Shown here in pieces: positions 8,703-18,946 of a stretch of 64,000 bases of DNA. Position 1 is the first letter of the stretch, and each line of letters starts with the position of its first letter. The notes under the pieces were generated by a model that was not told the DNA's origin, ran no database searches, and was given only the letters and a program-made list of their open reading frames with translations. This DNA comes from an uncultured Tenacibaculum sp. (lineage in GTDB: Bacteria > Bacteroidota > Bacteroidia > Flavobacteriales > Flavobacteriaceae): assembly GCF_947494125.1 (NCBI RefSeq), contig NZ_CANLTU010000001.1, positions 310,001-374,000 on the forward strand, read 5' to 3'. A program made the position numbers and the translations under genes.

Positions 8703-11480
8703 ATGTTAGCCACTCTTAAAAAAACTATGATAACTAACTATATTTCTTACTTTCATTCTTGTTATAAAGCTGATAATAATGAAAATGGGATTCTTAATTT
8801 TTTTTCATCAAAATATGAAAATCAGTTTATAATAAAACCAGAAGAAGAGTTAATTAATAATCAATATCCAATTCAGTTTTTAACCAAAAAACAAGCAGAA
8901 CAATGCTTGCAAACGTTAACCTTGTTTAAAAACGACAAAGAGTTATGGTATGGTAGTTTATTTTGTTTAGGAAAACGAAGAAATTTTAAGAAAAGGATTA
9001 ATTCTATTACAGCCCCTTTATTTTTATATAAAGCTGAAATAATAGAAAAAGAAGACGATTTTTTTATAAAAATTGACCATCAAACAAGACAATTAAACAT
9101 TGCTTTTTGTAAAAGCTTATTATATAAAACTTCTTTTGAAGATTTTTTAGTTGATGTTGAAACGTTTTTAGAATATAATTTACATCTTACTTTTGAAGCT
9201 CTTAATCAGTTTAAAAGATTACTAGAAAAACACGTTAAAAACTTAGAAATAGATACAGATTTTTTACTGTTCCCTAAACTTAAAAATCAGTCTTATCTAA
9301 AAAAAACACTTCAAAATATACAAGAAGTAGAAGAATTTAGTTTGGTAGCTAGTTCTGGTATTTTAATTTCTAGTAGAGCAAATAACATAAACGCAGTAGT
9401 TAACGAATTAGAACTTTTAAAAAATAGTACAGATTATTCTCAAGCCATTCAAGCTTTTTTCTCACACGTTCCTCAAGAACAGCCACACATAAACAATACT
9501 ATTCAAATACCTTTATTGTTAAATGCTGCACAAGAACGTATCGTTCATAATGCTTCAAAATACAATAAATCAGTCATATTTGGTCCTCCAGGAACAGGAA
9601 AAACGTACACCATAAATGCTATAGCGCAAGACTATGTTAATAAAGGAAAAAGTGTATTAATCGTTACTAAAACACCACAAGCATTACAAGTTGTTTCTGA
9701 TAAATTAATGGCTTCTAAAATAGGGGGTTTTGCTATTAAAGTAGGAGGGAACTACTATAAAAGAACGCTTTTAGCCAAACTTAGACGAATTAGTAGTGGT
9801 CGTTTTTATCGTTATAATCATAAAGGTGAAGCTATTAAAGCTAGTTTAAAACAAAATGAATTACATAATACTTTAAAATCTTTAGAAACAGATTTTACAG
9901 AAAAAACAACAAAGGAAATTGATCGTGTTGAAAAACTATTTTCCGATAGTTTTATACAAAGAACACTTTCTAAAATAGACATTAACTTTATCCGATCTTT
10001 CGAAACTGAAGAATGGGATATAATTCTAAAATATTTTGATACACTAAGCTTGTTTGAAAGAAAGGCTGATGAAGCACTTTTTAAAAACTTGATTAGTAAG
10101 ATTAATATACATTCAAACAATGAATTAAAAAAACTAATTACATTAACAAATATATTAGAAACGGAAGAAAAGTCTTTAAAAAACCAACAATTACAAGGCT
10201 TGGATGCAACTCCTCTTACTCATTTTTTACCTGTATGGCTAGTTAAAATAGATGAGATTTCTTCTTGTTTACCTATGCAAAAAGATCTTTTTGATATTGC
10301 TATTGTTGATGAAGCTACACAGTGCGATATTGCTTCTTGTTTACCCATTATGCAAAGAGCTAAAAAAATAGTAGTAGCTGGTGATACTAATCAGTTACGC
10401 CATATTAGTTTTTTATCTAAGGCTCAAATGCATCGATCTCAAAAACAATATAATATAAGCGATCCTTTACGTTTTGATTATCGTAAAAAAAGTCTCCTTG
10501 ACTTTACTTTAGAAAGCACTGAAAAAGGGAATCAAATTGTTTTACTTGATGAGCATTATCGTTCTTTACCAGATATAATACGCTTTAGTAATACTACATT
10601 TTACGGAGAAGCGCTTCGCATTATGACGCAAACTCCTGCAAACACACATAAACAAGCGGTTTTTTTACATAAAACATTAGGAATTCAAGAAGAAAATGGA
10701 GTAAATAATGAAGAAATAAACCTCATTATTAAACATGTAAAAAACATTGTTACTCAACAGAAAGAACTACATAAAAGTAAAGCTACAAGTATTGGTATCT
10801 TATCGCCTTTTAGGCAACAAACTTCTTTTTTAACAAAAGCTATTAAAGACGTTTTTACGTTACGGGAAATTAAAAAACATAAAATTAAACTAGGAACTCC
10901 GTATCATTTTCAAGGTGAGGAGTGTGATATTATGCTACTATCCATGGCGGTTAGCGATCAATCTCACTTTGCTAGTTTGAATTACTTAAATAAAGAAGAC
11001 GTTTTTAATGTTGCAATTACCCGTGCTCGACACGAACAACACATATTTTACTCGGTAACTTCTCAAACGCTGCCTGAGAAATCGCTATTAAAACATTATT
11101 TAAGCTCTTTTGAGCAACAAATTTCTAAAGAGGTTACATCTTCTTTGAAAATTGAAGATGATCTCTTTAGTAAAGAAATACAGGCTTTCTTAAAAGAATT
11201 TCAAATCAAAATACATTTAGGTTATACAATTGCTGGCTTAAGTATAGATTTACTTTTAGAAAACAATCAAAATTACTTAGGAATTGATTTAATTGGTTAT
11301 CCTGGAAGTTTTACACAGGCTTTTAACATAGAAAGATATCGTATTCTACATCGTGTTGGTATACAAATTATTCCTGTTTCTTATCTCTCATGGAAATATA
11401 GAAAAGATGAAGTACAGCGATTCTTAACTAGCGTTATCAAAAGTAAATTACCTCAACCAGAAGTTTTAATGAGAAGTTAG
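8703..11480 (+). CDS. Superfamily 1 (Upf1/Dna2-like) helicase with a C-terminal Vsr/PD-(D/E)XK-like domain
   Basis: 925 residues. After a ~270-residue N-terminal region of unknown fold come the SF1 motifs: Q-motif LLLNAAQERIV (~271), Walker A GPPGTGKT (294-301), Walker B IVDEATQCD (~534), motif III VAGDTNQL (~558), motif IV DEHYRSLP (~616), motif V HFQGEECDIM (~735) and motif VI NVAITRAR (~770). Residues ~840-922 look like a Vsr/DUF559-type nuclease fold (SIDLLLENNQNYLGIDLIG, then an R/H helix and IIPVSYLSW), but the usual E-x-D/H catalytic set is altered. Probably a nucleic-acid helicase in repair or defence. An ATG at 8727 is an alternative start. It converges with the sensor kinase gene. 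Confidence 0.8.
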   Translation: MLATLKKTMITNYISYFHSCYKADNNENGILNFFSSKYENQFIIKPEEELINNQYPIQFLTKKQAEQCLQTLTLFKNDKELWYGSLFCLGKRRNFKKRINSITAPLFLYKAEIIEKEDDFFIKIDHQTRQLNIAFCKSLLYKTSFEDFLVDVETFLEYNLHLTFEALNQFKRLLEKHVKNLEIDTDFLLFPKLKNQSYLKKTLQNIQEVEEFSLVASSGILISSRANNINAVVNELELLKNSTDYSQAIQAFFSHVPQEQPHINNTIQIPLLLNAAQERIVHNASKYNKSVIFGPPGTGKTYTINAIAQDYVNKGKSVLIVTKTPQALQVVSDKLMASKIGGFAIKVGGNYYKRTLLAKLRRISSGRFYRYNHKGEAIKASLKQNELHNTLKSLETDFTEKTTKEIDRVEKLFSDSFIQRTLSKIDINFIRSFETEEWDIILKYFDTLSLFERKADEALFKNLISKINIHSNNELKKLITLTNILETEEKSLKNQQLQGLDATPLTHFLPVWLVKIDEISSCLPMQKDLFDIAIVDEATQCDIASCLPIMQRAKKIVVAGDTNQLRHISFLSKAQMHRSQKQYNISDPLRFDYRKKSLLDFTLESTEKGNQIVLLDEHYRSLPDIIRFSNTTFYGEALRIMTQTPANTHKQAVFLHKTLGIQEENGVNNEEINLIIKHVKNIVTQQKELHKSKATSIGILSPFRQQTSFLTKAIKDVFTLREIKKHKIKLGTPYHFQGEECDIMLLSMAVSDQSHFASLNYLNKEDVFNVAITRARHEQHIFYSVTSQTLPEKSLLKHYLSSFEQQISKEVTSSLKIEDDLFSKEIQAFLKEFQIKIHLGYTIAGLSIDLLLENNQNYLGIDLIGYPGSFTQAFNIERYRILHRVGIQIIPVSYLSWKYRKDEVQRFLTSVIKSKLPQPEVLMRS

Positions 11481-11511
11481 AAAAAATAATCTACAACAAT
11501 AAAAGTAATTT

Positions 11512-13437
11512 TTATAAAGTTATAACCTGTTTTTTACTAGGAATAACAATACATATAGTAGTTCCTATATTTTCTACTGATTCAATTATTATCTCTCCTT
11601 TTAGCTCTTCTATTCGTGATTTTATATTCTTAATACCTATACCTTTTTTTGTGTTTTCTTTTTTAAAACCAACTCCATCATCTTCTATCTTTATCTCTAT
11701 ATTCTGTTTTTTAGAATAAATACTTATACTAACATTTTTCGCTTTAGAGTGTTTAATAATATTCTGCATAGCTTCTTGAATAACTCTATAAAGGTTAGTT
11801 TTTTCTTTTTCAGTTATAAAACTCCAAGAAAAATTTGGTTCAATTTGTAATTTATAATCAAAGTTTCCAATTACACTTTTTTTAATTAATAATTGCTCAA
11901 CTAATAAAGTAAAGTCTACTAATTCTTTCTTTGTTTTATAACTTAATTTATGAGAAACATCTCTAATTTCTTTTTCTATTTCTTGAAGTTCCTTTAAAAA
12001 ATGTTGATGCTTTTTAATTGTTTCTTTATCTCCTTTAATATTTAAAAAACCAAGACCAAAACGGGTTCCAAAAAGCCTTCCTAAAATACCATCATGTAAT
12101 TCTCTGGAAATTCTATCACGCTCTTTATAAGTAGTTTCTACTTTTTGTAATTGGCTTTTATGTAGTGTTTTTCTTCGTTTTAATATAAAAAATAACGTAC
12201 TTAAGCCTAAACCTAACAAACTACTAACAGCTAATAACCAACCAATAGTTTTTTGTTGTTTTTGATATACAATCTCTTCTTGTTGCTGTGCTTTTTCTGA
12301 CCTTAAAATTATGTTCTCTTTTTCTTTCTTACCTGTTTCATATCGAATTCTAGCAAACTTATTTTTTATTGTTCTTTCTTTTTCAATTAAACTATCTCTT
12401 AATTTAATATATTTTTTAAAATATTCTTTTGCTTCTTCTCCTTTTGTTAATTCAGAAAGATTTTCTAAAGCTTCTAACCATTTTTTATTATGATGGGTTT
12501 GTTTAGCATACTTTAATGCTTCTAAAGAAGCCTGTTTTGCTTTGTTAATCTGTTGTAAATCACTATAAAAATTTGAAATATTTATATATGTAACTGGTAA
12601 ATTATAAATATCTTTTATCTTTTTCCTAATAGTAACTACCTCATTATATTGTTTTAATACATTTTTTTTATTTCCTAATAAAAAATTACTCGCTGCCAAA
12701 TTTTCTAATAGTAAGGCATAATGTAAAGGATATCTCTCTTTAATCTTGTTATAACTCATACCTAAATTAAAATAAGCAATAGCTTTTTTATGCTGTTGCC
12801 TTCTTTGATAGGAAAAACCTAAATTGTTTATTACATATAAATATGTAGATTCTGTATATGTAGTTTTCGTATTTAAGGCATTATACGATAATGCTTTTTC
12901 AAAATATTTTTTTGCATTTTCTTGATTTTCTAACTCAATAGAAACAATCCCTAAGTTATTATATACACTTTGTAAATACTTATACGATTTTATAGGTTCT
13001 AAATATTTAAGTCCTTTGATTGAAGTAACTTCACTCCCTAAATAATCCTTTACTTCTCTTTGTATATGTGCAATACTCAAAAGTCGTCTCCCTGCTTCTA
13101 AAGAATCACTAATTATCATAGAAACATCTTTAGATAAGTCATAATAATAACATGCACTATCTTTTTTATAATCTAATTCATGAAACATTGCTTTATATTG
13201 ATAATACTTAGCTAGAAGAATAGAATCATTTGTTTGTTTATATAAGTTCAACAACTTATTCGTTGATTCTTTAAGTACTATGGTATCTTTTTTAAAATAT
13301 GCAGCAAGACCTTTTTCTATAATTTTTTCTTTCTCTTGTGAAAAAACCACAGAATTAATAAATAAAAACAAAAAGAGCACATACTTTAATGTGTAGTGCT
13401 CTTTATTCGTTTTAATTTTCTTTATATAATTATTCAT
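11512..13437 (-). CDS. TPR sensor histidine kinase, NarX/DesK-type (HisKA_3)
   Basis: 641 residues. A signal-anchor peptide (about 17-34) is followed by an extracytoplasmic region of about six tetratricopeptide repeats (~60-345), a coiled coil, one membrane segment (~400-420, IGWLLAVSSLLGLGLS), a HisKA_3 domain with phospho-acceptor His448 in RELHDGI, and an HATPase domain (~535-637) with the N box EAMQNIIKHS and G boxes EDDGVGF and GIGIKNI. Such kinases normally pair with a LuxR/NarL response regulator, but none is in the window. It starts 27 bases after mfd on the same strand and may be co-transcribed with it. The signal sensed is unknown. Confidence 0.9.
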   Translation of the reverse strand: MNNYIKKIKTNKEHYTLKYVLFLFLFINSVVFSQEKEKIIEKGLAAYFKKDTIVLKESTNKLLNLYKQTNDSILLAKYYQYKAMFHELDYKKDSACYYYDLSKDVSMIISDSLEAGRRLLSIAHIQREVKDYLGSEVTSIKGLKYLEPIKSYKYLQSVYNNLGIVSIELENQENAKKYFEKALSYNALNTKTTYTESTYLYVINNLGFSYQRRQQHKKAIAYFNLGMSYNKIKERYPLHYALLLENLAASNFLLGNKKNVLKQYNEVVTIRKKIKDIYNLPVTYINISNFYSDLQQINKAKQASLEALKYAKQTHHNKKWLEALENLSELTKGEEAKEYFKKYIKLRDSLIEKERTIKNKFARIRYETGKKEKENIILRSEKAQQQEEIVYQKQQKTIGWLLAVSSLLGLGLSTLFFILKRRKTLHKSQLQKVETTYKERDRISRELHDGILGRLFGTRFGLGFLNIKGDKETIKKHQHFLKELQEIEKEIRDVSHKLSYKTKKELVDFTLLVEQLLIKKSVIGNFDYKLQIEPNFSWSFITEKEKTNLYRVIQEAMQNIIKHSKAKNVSISIYSKKQNIEIKIEDDGVGFKKENTKKGIGIKNIKSRIEELKGEIIIESVENIGTTICIVIPSKKQVITL

Positions 13438-13464
13438 TTAGTAATTTAATATAACACTTGTTAC

Positions 13465-16400
13465 TTAAACTTTCTGTAACGTTTGTAAAGCCTTATTTAC
13501 CGAATCTATTTTTATAAATGTAATTAATAAACGTAGGCCGTTTTTAGTTTCCTTTTCTTTCATAACACAACTTTTCGGGTTGCGTTGTACATATTGTAAC
13601 ATTTTGGTAAATGCTTGAGTTTGGTAAAATGCACTTTGTTGATCTGATACAAAGTACCCAATCATACGTTTTTGCTTTAGTATCATCTTTTCAACACCCA
13701 ATTCTTTAGCTAACCATTTTATACGAACACTGTCTAATAAATCTTGAACTTGCGTTGGATATTCACCAAAACGATCGGTAATTTGACTCTCAAACTCCTG
13801 TAATTCTTCTTCAGTTGTTAGAGTCGATAACTTGTTATACAAGCTCAAACGTTCGGTTACAGAATTCACATAATCATCTGGGAAAAGAATTTCAAAATCA
13901 GTATCAATTTGTACCTCTTTTACATATTCTTTTGGAGCGTTTTCATCTGTTGGATACAACTCTTTAAATTCATTTTCTTTCAACTCCTCTATTGCTTCTT
14001 GTAATATTTTCTGATAGGCATCAAAACCAATATCGTTAATAAATCCGCTTTGTTCACCCCCTAATAAATCTCCAGCTCCACGAATTTCTAAATCTTTCAT
14101 CGCTATATTTAATCCACTTCCTAATTCAGAAAACAGTTCTAATGCTTCTATACGCTTACGAGCATCATCTGTCATCATATGATACGGTGGCGTAATAAAA
14201 TAACAGAAAGCTTTTTTGTTTGAACGTCCTACACGACCACGCATTTGATGCAGGTCAGATAATCCAAAGTTATTCGCATTGTTTATAAAAATAGTATTGG
14301 CATTCGGTACATCCAATCCACTTTCAATAATAGTAGTTGATACCAATACATCAAATTCACCATTCATAAAACCAAGCATCAGCTCTTCTAACTTTTTACC
14401 TTCCATTTGCCCATGTCCAATACCAATTTTAGCACTTGGAACCAATCGTTGTAATAAGCCTGCTACTTCTTTAATATTTTCTATTCTATTGTGAATAAAA
14501 AACACTTGTCCTCCACGTGAAACCTCATACGAAATGGCATCTCGAATAGTTTCTTCGCTAAAGCGAATTACATTAGTTTCTATTGGATGACGGTTTGGTG
14601 GCGGTGTTTTTATTACCGATAAATCACGTGCTGCCATTAAACTAAACTGCAGTGTTCTTGGAATTGGTGTTGCTGTAAGCGTTAAAGTATCTACGTTTTC
14701 TTTAATTGTTTTCAACTTGTCTTTTACCGATACTCCAAACTTCTGTTCTTCATCAATAATTAACAGGCCTAAATCTTTAAATTTTATTTTCTTATTTGTT
14801 AGCTGGTGTGTTCCAATAACAATATCTACACTACCATCGGTAACTCCTTCTAAAACACCATTACGCTGTTTTGTGGTTCTAAAACGGTTTAAGTAGTCTA
14901 TGGTAACCGGAAAGTCTTTTAATCGTTCAGAAAAGGTTTTAAAGTGCTGAAACGCTAAAATAGTTGTAGGTACTAAAACCGCTACTTGTTTTCCGTTATC
15001 TACAGCTTTAAATGCTGCACGTATGGCAACTTCTGTTTTACCAAAACCAACATCTCCACAAACCAAGCGGTCCATAGGTTGTTCTTTTTCCATATCTAGC
15101 TTTACATCTTGTGTTGATGTAAATTGATCTGGTGTATCTTCATATATAAAACTTGCTTCTAACTCATGCTGCATGTGCGTATCGGGTCCGAAAGCAAATC
15201 CTTTTTGTAGTTTTCTCTTTGCATATAACTGTATTAAGTTAAATGCTATATGTTTTACTCTTGCCTTGGTTTTTTGTTTTACTTTTTTCCAAGCTCCAGA
15301 ACCTAATTTATATACTTTAGGTGGTTTCCCATCTTTACCGTTAAACTTTGATATTTTGTGTAATGAGTGAATACTTACATACAAAATATCACGATCGCCA
15401 TATACCAGCTTTATCGCCTCTTGTTTTTTCCCTTCTACATCTATTTTTTGTAAGCCTCCAAATTTTCCAATTCCATGGTCAATATGGGTTACATAATCGC
15501 CAACATCTAGTTTTGTTAACTCTTGTAAGGTTATAGATTGCTTTTTTGCATATCCATTTTTTAGGCGAAACTTATAATAACGTTCAAATATTTGATGATC
15601 GGTATAACAAACAATTTTATTTTCTAAATCTACAAATCCTTGGTATAAAGGAAATACTATAGTTTCATAGGAAACTTCTTGGTCTCCATCATCAAAAATA
15701 TCGTGGAACCTTTGTGCCTGCTTCTCATTTCCGCAAAAAATATAATTCGTAAATCCTTTAGCTGAAAATTCGTTAAAGTTCTGAATTAATAAATCGAATT
15801 TTTTATTGAATGATGGTTGTGGATGTGTATCGAAACTAACTTTTGTTTCTATTTCTGAAGTACCAATATTTACTGTTGTAAATTCTTGTAATTGATTTTT
15901 TATTAGTTCTCCATTACAAAATAATTCAGATGGTTCCGAATGGTTTACTTCTTCTGATAATTCATTAAATGACAGTTCTGCTTTTCTAAAAAACTTATCT
16001 AAATTTCCTGTAAGTGTCTCAACATTTTTTACAAAAATAGCTGTTTTTGAGGAGATGTATTTTAAGAAGCTTTCTCTACTTTCCTGTAATGCCTTGTTTT
16101 CTACATTTGGCATTATACTTACTTTCTTCAGTTTTTCTTTAGAAAGTTGTGTTTCTACATCAAAAGTTCGAATACTATCTATTTCATCTCCAAAAAACTC
16201 TATCCGATAAGGCTCATCATTTGAAAATGAAAACACATCAATAATTCCACCTCTTACTGAAAATTCTCCTGGTTCTGTTACAAAATCTACACGATTAAAA
16301 TTGTATTCAAATAATACTTCGTTTACAAAATCTGGCGATACATTTTCACCTACCGAGATTTTTAGTGTATTTTTTTCTAACTCTTTTTTAGTAACCACCT

Positions 16401-16791
16401 TTTCAAATAGGGCAGTAGGATAGGTAACTATTATTGCTGGTTTCTTTCGAGAATTTATACGATTTAATACTTCCGATCGCAGCAATACATTAGCATTGTC
16501 TGTTTCTTCTATCTGATAAGGTCTACGGTAGGAACCTGGATAGAACAATACGTTTTTATCGCCTAATAATTGTTCTAAATCGTTTAAATAATAAGCAGCT
16601 TCTTCCTTATCGTTAAATACTAACAAGTAGGGTTTGTCTGCCTTTTTAAAAGTTTCTGATATAACAAAAGACAACGAAGAACCAACCAAATTCGTTATTT
16701 GAAAATGGTGTTGTTCTTGTTGAAGTGCACTAACAACCTGGTTTACGTTACCGGATTGTTGGTAATGATTTACAATAGTTTGCTTACTCAA
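13465..16791 (-). CDS. mfd: Transcription-repair coupling factor Mfd
   Basis: 1108 residues, full length for Mfd. In order: a UvrB-like module (~1-330), an RNA-polymerase-interacting CarD-like domain (~440-520, with GDYVTHIDHGIGKFGGL), a RecG-like SF2 translocase with Walker A GDVGFGKTEVAIR (~575-590), DEEQ box IIDEEQKFGV, and TLTATPIPRTLQ, GHGQMEGK and QMRGRVGRS motifs, then the C-terminal TRCF domain (~950-1060). Mfd removes stalled RNA polymerase and recruits UvrA to the lesion. The sensor kinase gene follows after 27 bases. The upstream 98-base gap to the methyltransferase is AT-rich with no clear promoter. Confidence 0.97.
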   Translation of the reverse strand: MSKQTIVNHYQQSGNVNQVVSALQQEQHHFQITNLVGSSLSFVISETFKKADKPYLLVFNDKEEAAYYLNDLEQLLGDKNVLFYPGSYRRPYQIEETDNANVLLRSEVLNRINSRKKPAIIVTYPTALFEKVVTKKELEKNTLKISVGENVSPDFVNEVLFEYNFNRVDFVTEPGEFSVRGGIIDVFSFSNDEPYRIEFFGDEIDSIRTFDVETQLSKEKLKKVSIMPNVENKALQESRESFLKYISSKTAIFVKNVETLTGNLDKFFRKAELSFNELSEEVNHSEPSELFCNGELIKNQLQEFTTVNIGTSEIETKVSFDTHPQPSFNKKFDLLIQNFNEFSAKGFTNYIFCGNEKQAQRFHDIFDDGDQEVSYETIVFPLYQGFVDLENKIVCYTDHQIFERYYKFRLKNGYAKKQSITLQELTKLDVGDYVTHIDHGIGKFGGLQKIDVEGKKQEAIKLVYGDRDILYVSIHSLHKISKFNGKDGKPPKVYKLGSGAWKKVKQKTKARVKHIAFNLIQLYAKRKLQKGFAFGPDTHMQHELEASFIYEDTPDQFTSTQDVKLDMEKEQPMDRLVCGDVGFGKTEVAIRAAFKAVDNGKQVAVLVPTTILAFQHFKTFSERLKDFPVTIDYLNRFRTTKQRNGVLEGVTDGSVDIVIGTHQLTNKKIKFKDLGLLIIDEEQKFGVSVKDKLKTIKENVDTLTLTATPIPRTLQFSLMAARDLSVIKTPPPNRHPIETNVIRFSEETIRDAISYEVSRGGQVFFIHNRIENIKEVAGLLQRLVPSAKIGIGHGQMEGKKLEELMLGFMNGEFDVLVSTTIIESGLDVPNANTIFINNANNFGLSDLHQMRGRVGRSNKKAFCYFITPPYHMMTDDARKRIEALELFSELGSGLNIAMKDLEIRGAGDLLGGEQSGFINDIGFDAYQKILQEAIEELKENEFKELYPTDENAPKEYVKEVQIDTDFEILFPDDYVNSVTERLSLYNKLSTLTTEEELQEFESQITDRFGEYPTQVQDLLDSVRIKWLAKELGVEKMILKQKRMIGYFVSDQQSAFYQTQAFTKMLQYVQRNPKSCVMKEKETKNGLRLLITFIKIDSVNKALQTLQKV

Positions 16792-16889
16792 CCTAAAAAA
16801 TTTTGAGCTAAAGTACGAGTATTATTTTTTTCTGATTTTAATTTTCATAAAATTCATTTTTTTTTTAACACCTTATTCAAATAACGAAT

Positions 16890-17564
16890 TTAATTCTCCC
16901 ATTTTTTTGTTATCCATCCCATATAAATTGACGTTTGAAAAAAGCGTACTGGAGCTTCAAAACCGGCTTCTATTAATAATTCACTTAATCTTTCTTCAGA
17001 GACTGCATTTAACTCGTTTTCTATTCGGTAAAATCGATTATTAATGTCTTCTTCAGTCAAATTATTTGGTAATAATTGTTTTAGAACTTGCAAGTTATCT
17101 TTTAGTTGTTTTTTAGTTCCGGTAATGTCTAATAATACAAAAGGCGCATTACTTTCTAATCTTTCAGCAATACTCTTTAATAAACTAAGTTTTGTGCCAT
17201 CGTCTTTCATAAAATGTAGTACCAATAAAAGCGTAGCTGCACCAAATTTGTGTGTTTTTTCTACATCGCTAACTACCCCTTTTATTAAATTTACATTATT
17301 GTAGTTTTTGAGTTTTTCTTTTGCTTGTATTATCATTTCTGGAGATGGATCTACTCCAGTTATACTCCATTGTTTTGAGTTCTTAACAAAACATACTATT
17401 TCATTACCTGTTCCACAACCTGCTACTAATAAATCTTTATTTTTTGTTTCACTTAAAAGATCTGGTAACTTGCTTAAGAAATAACTATAATTGGGTATCC
17501 AAGCTCCTACAAATTCATTGTATCCTGTTGCTCTTTTATTCTCAAATACTTCTACTTTTTCCAT
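16890..17564 (-). CDS. Class I SAM-dependent methyltransferase
   Basis: 224 residues with the Rossmann methyltransferase motifs: motif I DLLVAGCGTGNEIV (~44-57), the acidic residue after strand 2 in SITGVDPSPEMI (~72-83), and ATLLLVLHFMKDDG at the motif IV position. The C terminus (EAPVRFFQTSIYMGWITKK) resembles small-molecule methyltransferases of the type often annotated Methyltransf_25. Substrate cannot be told. It lies upstream of mfd on the same strand with a 98-base gap, and 247 gene-free bases separate it from the divergent nuclease gene. Confidence 0.8.
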   Translation of the reverse strand: MEKVEVFENKRATGYNEFVGAWIPNYSYFLSKLPDLLSETKNKDLLVAGCGTGNEIVCFVKNSKQWSITGVDPSPEMIIQAKEKLKNYNNVNLIKGVVSDVEKTHKFGAATLLLVLHFMKDDGTKLSLLKSIAERLESNAPFVLLDITGTKKQLKDNLQVLKQLLPNNLTEEDINNRFYRIENELNAVSEERLSELLIEAGFEAPVRFFQTSIYMGWITKKWEN

Positions 17565-17811
17565 GTTTAAAATTAATTATTTAATAGGAGAGGACATAGC
17601 TGTTTTACAACTATTTATGTAATAGTTTTTGTGTAGAGAAATTTGTTTATTTTAATATGAATCCGAGGAATTCTCTTGAAACACTTTTTATTATTTATTC
17701 ATACTTTTTAAATAAAACACCTCTTTATAAAATTGTTAAGGCTTGTACATTAATATTTTAAATAACTTATATTCAGTATATTAGATGTAAAATAATTTAT
17801 AAAAAAGAAAA

Positions 17812-18546
17812 ATGAATAATCCATTTCAAATCCAACCAGAACTTCGGTATGGTGCTCCTGTTTGCGATGAAATACTTATTGGTCGATATTTTACTATTGG
17901 CTACTCTTGGTACTTTAGACAAGCTAAATGGACACTAGAAATTATTAACAGAAATAAGTATTTACTAACCAAAGCTGAACGTATGAATAACTTTCGCGCT
18001 GATACTAGAATTCCTAAGCGTTTTCGTGCTGGTTTAGATGCTTACAAGAATAGCGGATACGACCGTGGACACCTTGTGGCTAGTGCTAATAATGATATTC
18101 TTGAAATTCAGAATAGTGAAACTTTTTTACTATCGAACATGTCTCCTCAAAAACCCTATTTTAATCGCAGAATTTGGAGAAATTTAGAAGAAGCTATTAG
18201 AAAACTCAATAATAAACCTGAGATTTTAGAAACTTACGTGCTTACAGCACCTGTTTTTTATTTTGATAAAAAAGTTAAAACTATTGGTGATGATTCTAAC
18301 GATTATGGCATTGATGTACCTATTCCGCATGCATTTGTAAAAAGTGTATTAACTGAAAATAATAAAGGTCGTTTATCTTTATGGACTTTTGAAATGGAAA
18401 ATAGACAATTGAGTGGTGAATTAGAAGATTATTTAGTTGTTACGTATGATGTTGAACAAAAAGTTGGTGGACGATTTTGGGATCGTATTGATGGTGGTCA
18501 TCTTCATAAGCAAAAAAAATATCCAAATCCAATGTGGGAATATTAA
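17812..18546 (+). CDS. DNA/RNA non-specific endonuclease (NucA/EndoG type)
   Basis: 244 residues with the beta-beta-alpha-metal signature YDRGHLVASA (D84, R85, G86 and catalytic H87), followed by the metal-ligand Asn region LSNMSPQKPYFNRRIWRNLE (~115-134). Family members cut single- and double-stranded DNA and RNA with Mg or Mn. Unlike most bacterial relatives it has no signal peptide: the start MNNPFQIQPELRYG is polar. It would therefore act in the cytoplasm unless exported another way. No inhibitor gene (NuiA-like) sits next to it. It is flanked by 247 and 400 bases of AT-rich gene-free DNA, so it is a monocistronic unit. Confidence 0.88.
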   Translation: MNNPFQIQPELRYGAPVCDEILIGRYFTIGYSWYFRQAKWTLEIINRNKYLLTKAERMNNFRADTRIPKRFRAGLDAYKNSGYDRGHLVASANNDILEIQNSETFLLSNMSPQKPYFNRRIWRNLEEAIRKLNNKPEILETYVLTAPVFYFDKKVKTIGDDSNDYGIDVPIPHAFVKSVLTENNKGRLSLWTFEMENRQLSGELEDYLVVTYDVEQKVGGRFWDRIDGGHLHKQKKYPNPMWEY

Positions 18547-18946
18547 TTGAATATTTCAAAAAATAAAGTTTTTAGCGTGGAACATTATTTATAAGAAATT
18601 TCTATTTTATTTTAAAATAAATAATAAAAATTGATGTTTTTTAAAAAAACATCTAAATTTAAAATCCTCCCTTTTTAAAAAGGTAAAAAACTAATTAAAA
18701 GTAGTTTTTAGAGTTTTATTATTTATTAACAACAAATCTATAAGTCCTTTTTTAAAACAAGCTTAAAACCTTTTAAAATAAGTCGGTTTTATTATTAAAA
18801 ATTATACTTTTTAAAGTTTAAATAAATAAAATCAATTCTTATTTTTTAGCTAGATTTCTTAACTTTAATAAAAAAGTTATTGGTGACTTTTTTAAGATCC
18901 CTGCTTCTAAAGATTAAAAACTTATTAATTCTAAAAATATAAAAAC
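18547..18946. other. AT-rich gene-free stretch
   Basis: 400 bases of very AT-rich DNA between the nuclease and the TerB gene. I found no open frame with coding character on either strand and no clear TAnnTTTG promoter. The one structure is a near-perfect palindrome at 18633-18653 (GATG-T6 against A7-CATC), which could form a weak hairpin after the nuclease gene but lacks a downstream T-run. The function of the rest is not apparent. Confidence 0.6.

Noticed and set aside
14511..14526. CTCCACGTGAAACC, a partial parS match inside mfd
   Set aside because: One half-site deviates at several positions and the stretch is coding; chance is enough.
18633..18653. GATG-T6 / A7-CATC palindrome after the nuclease gene, as a terminator
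   Set aside because: The stem is almost all A-T and lacks a following T-run, so its folding would be weak.
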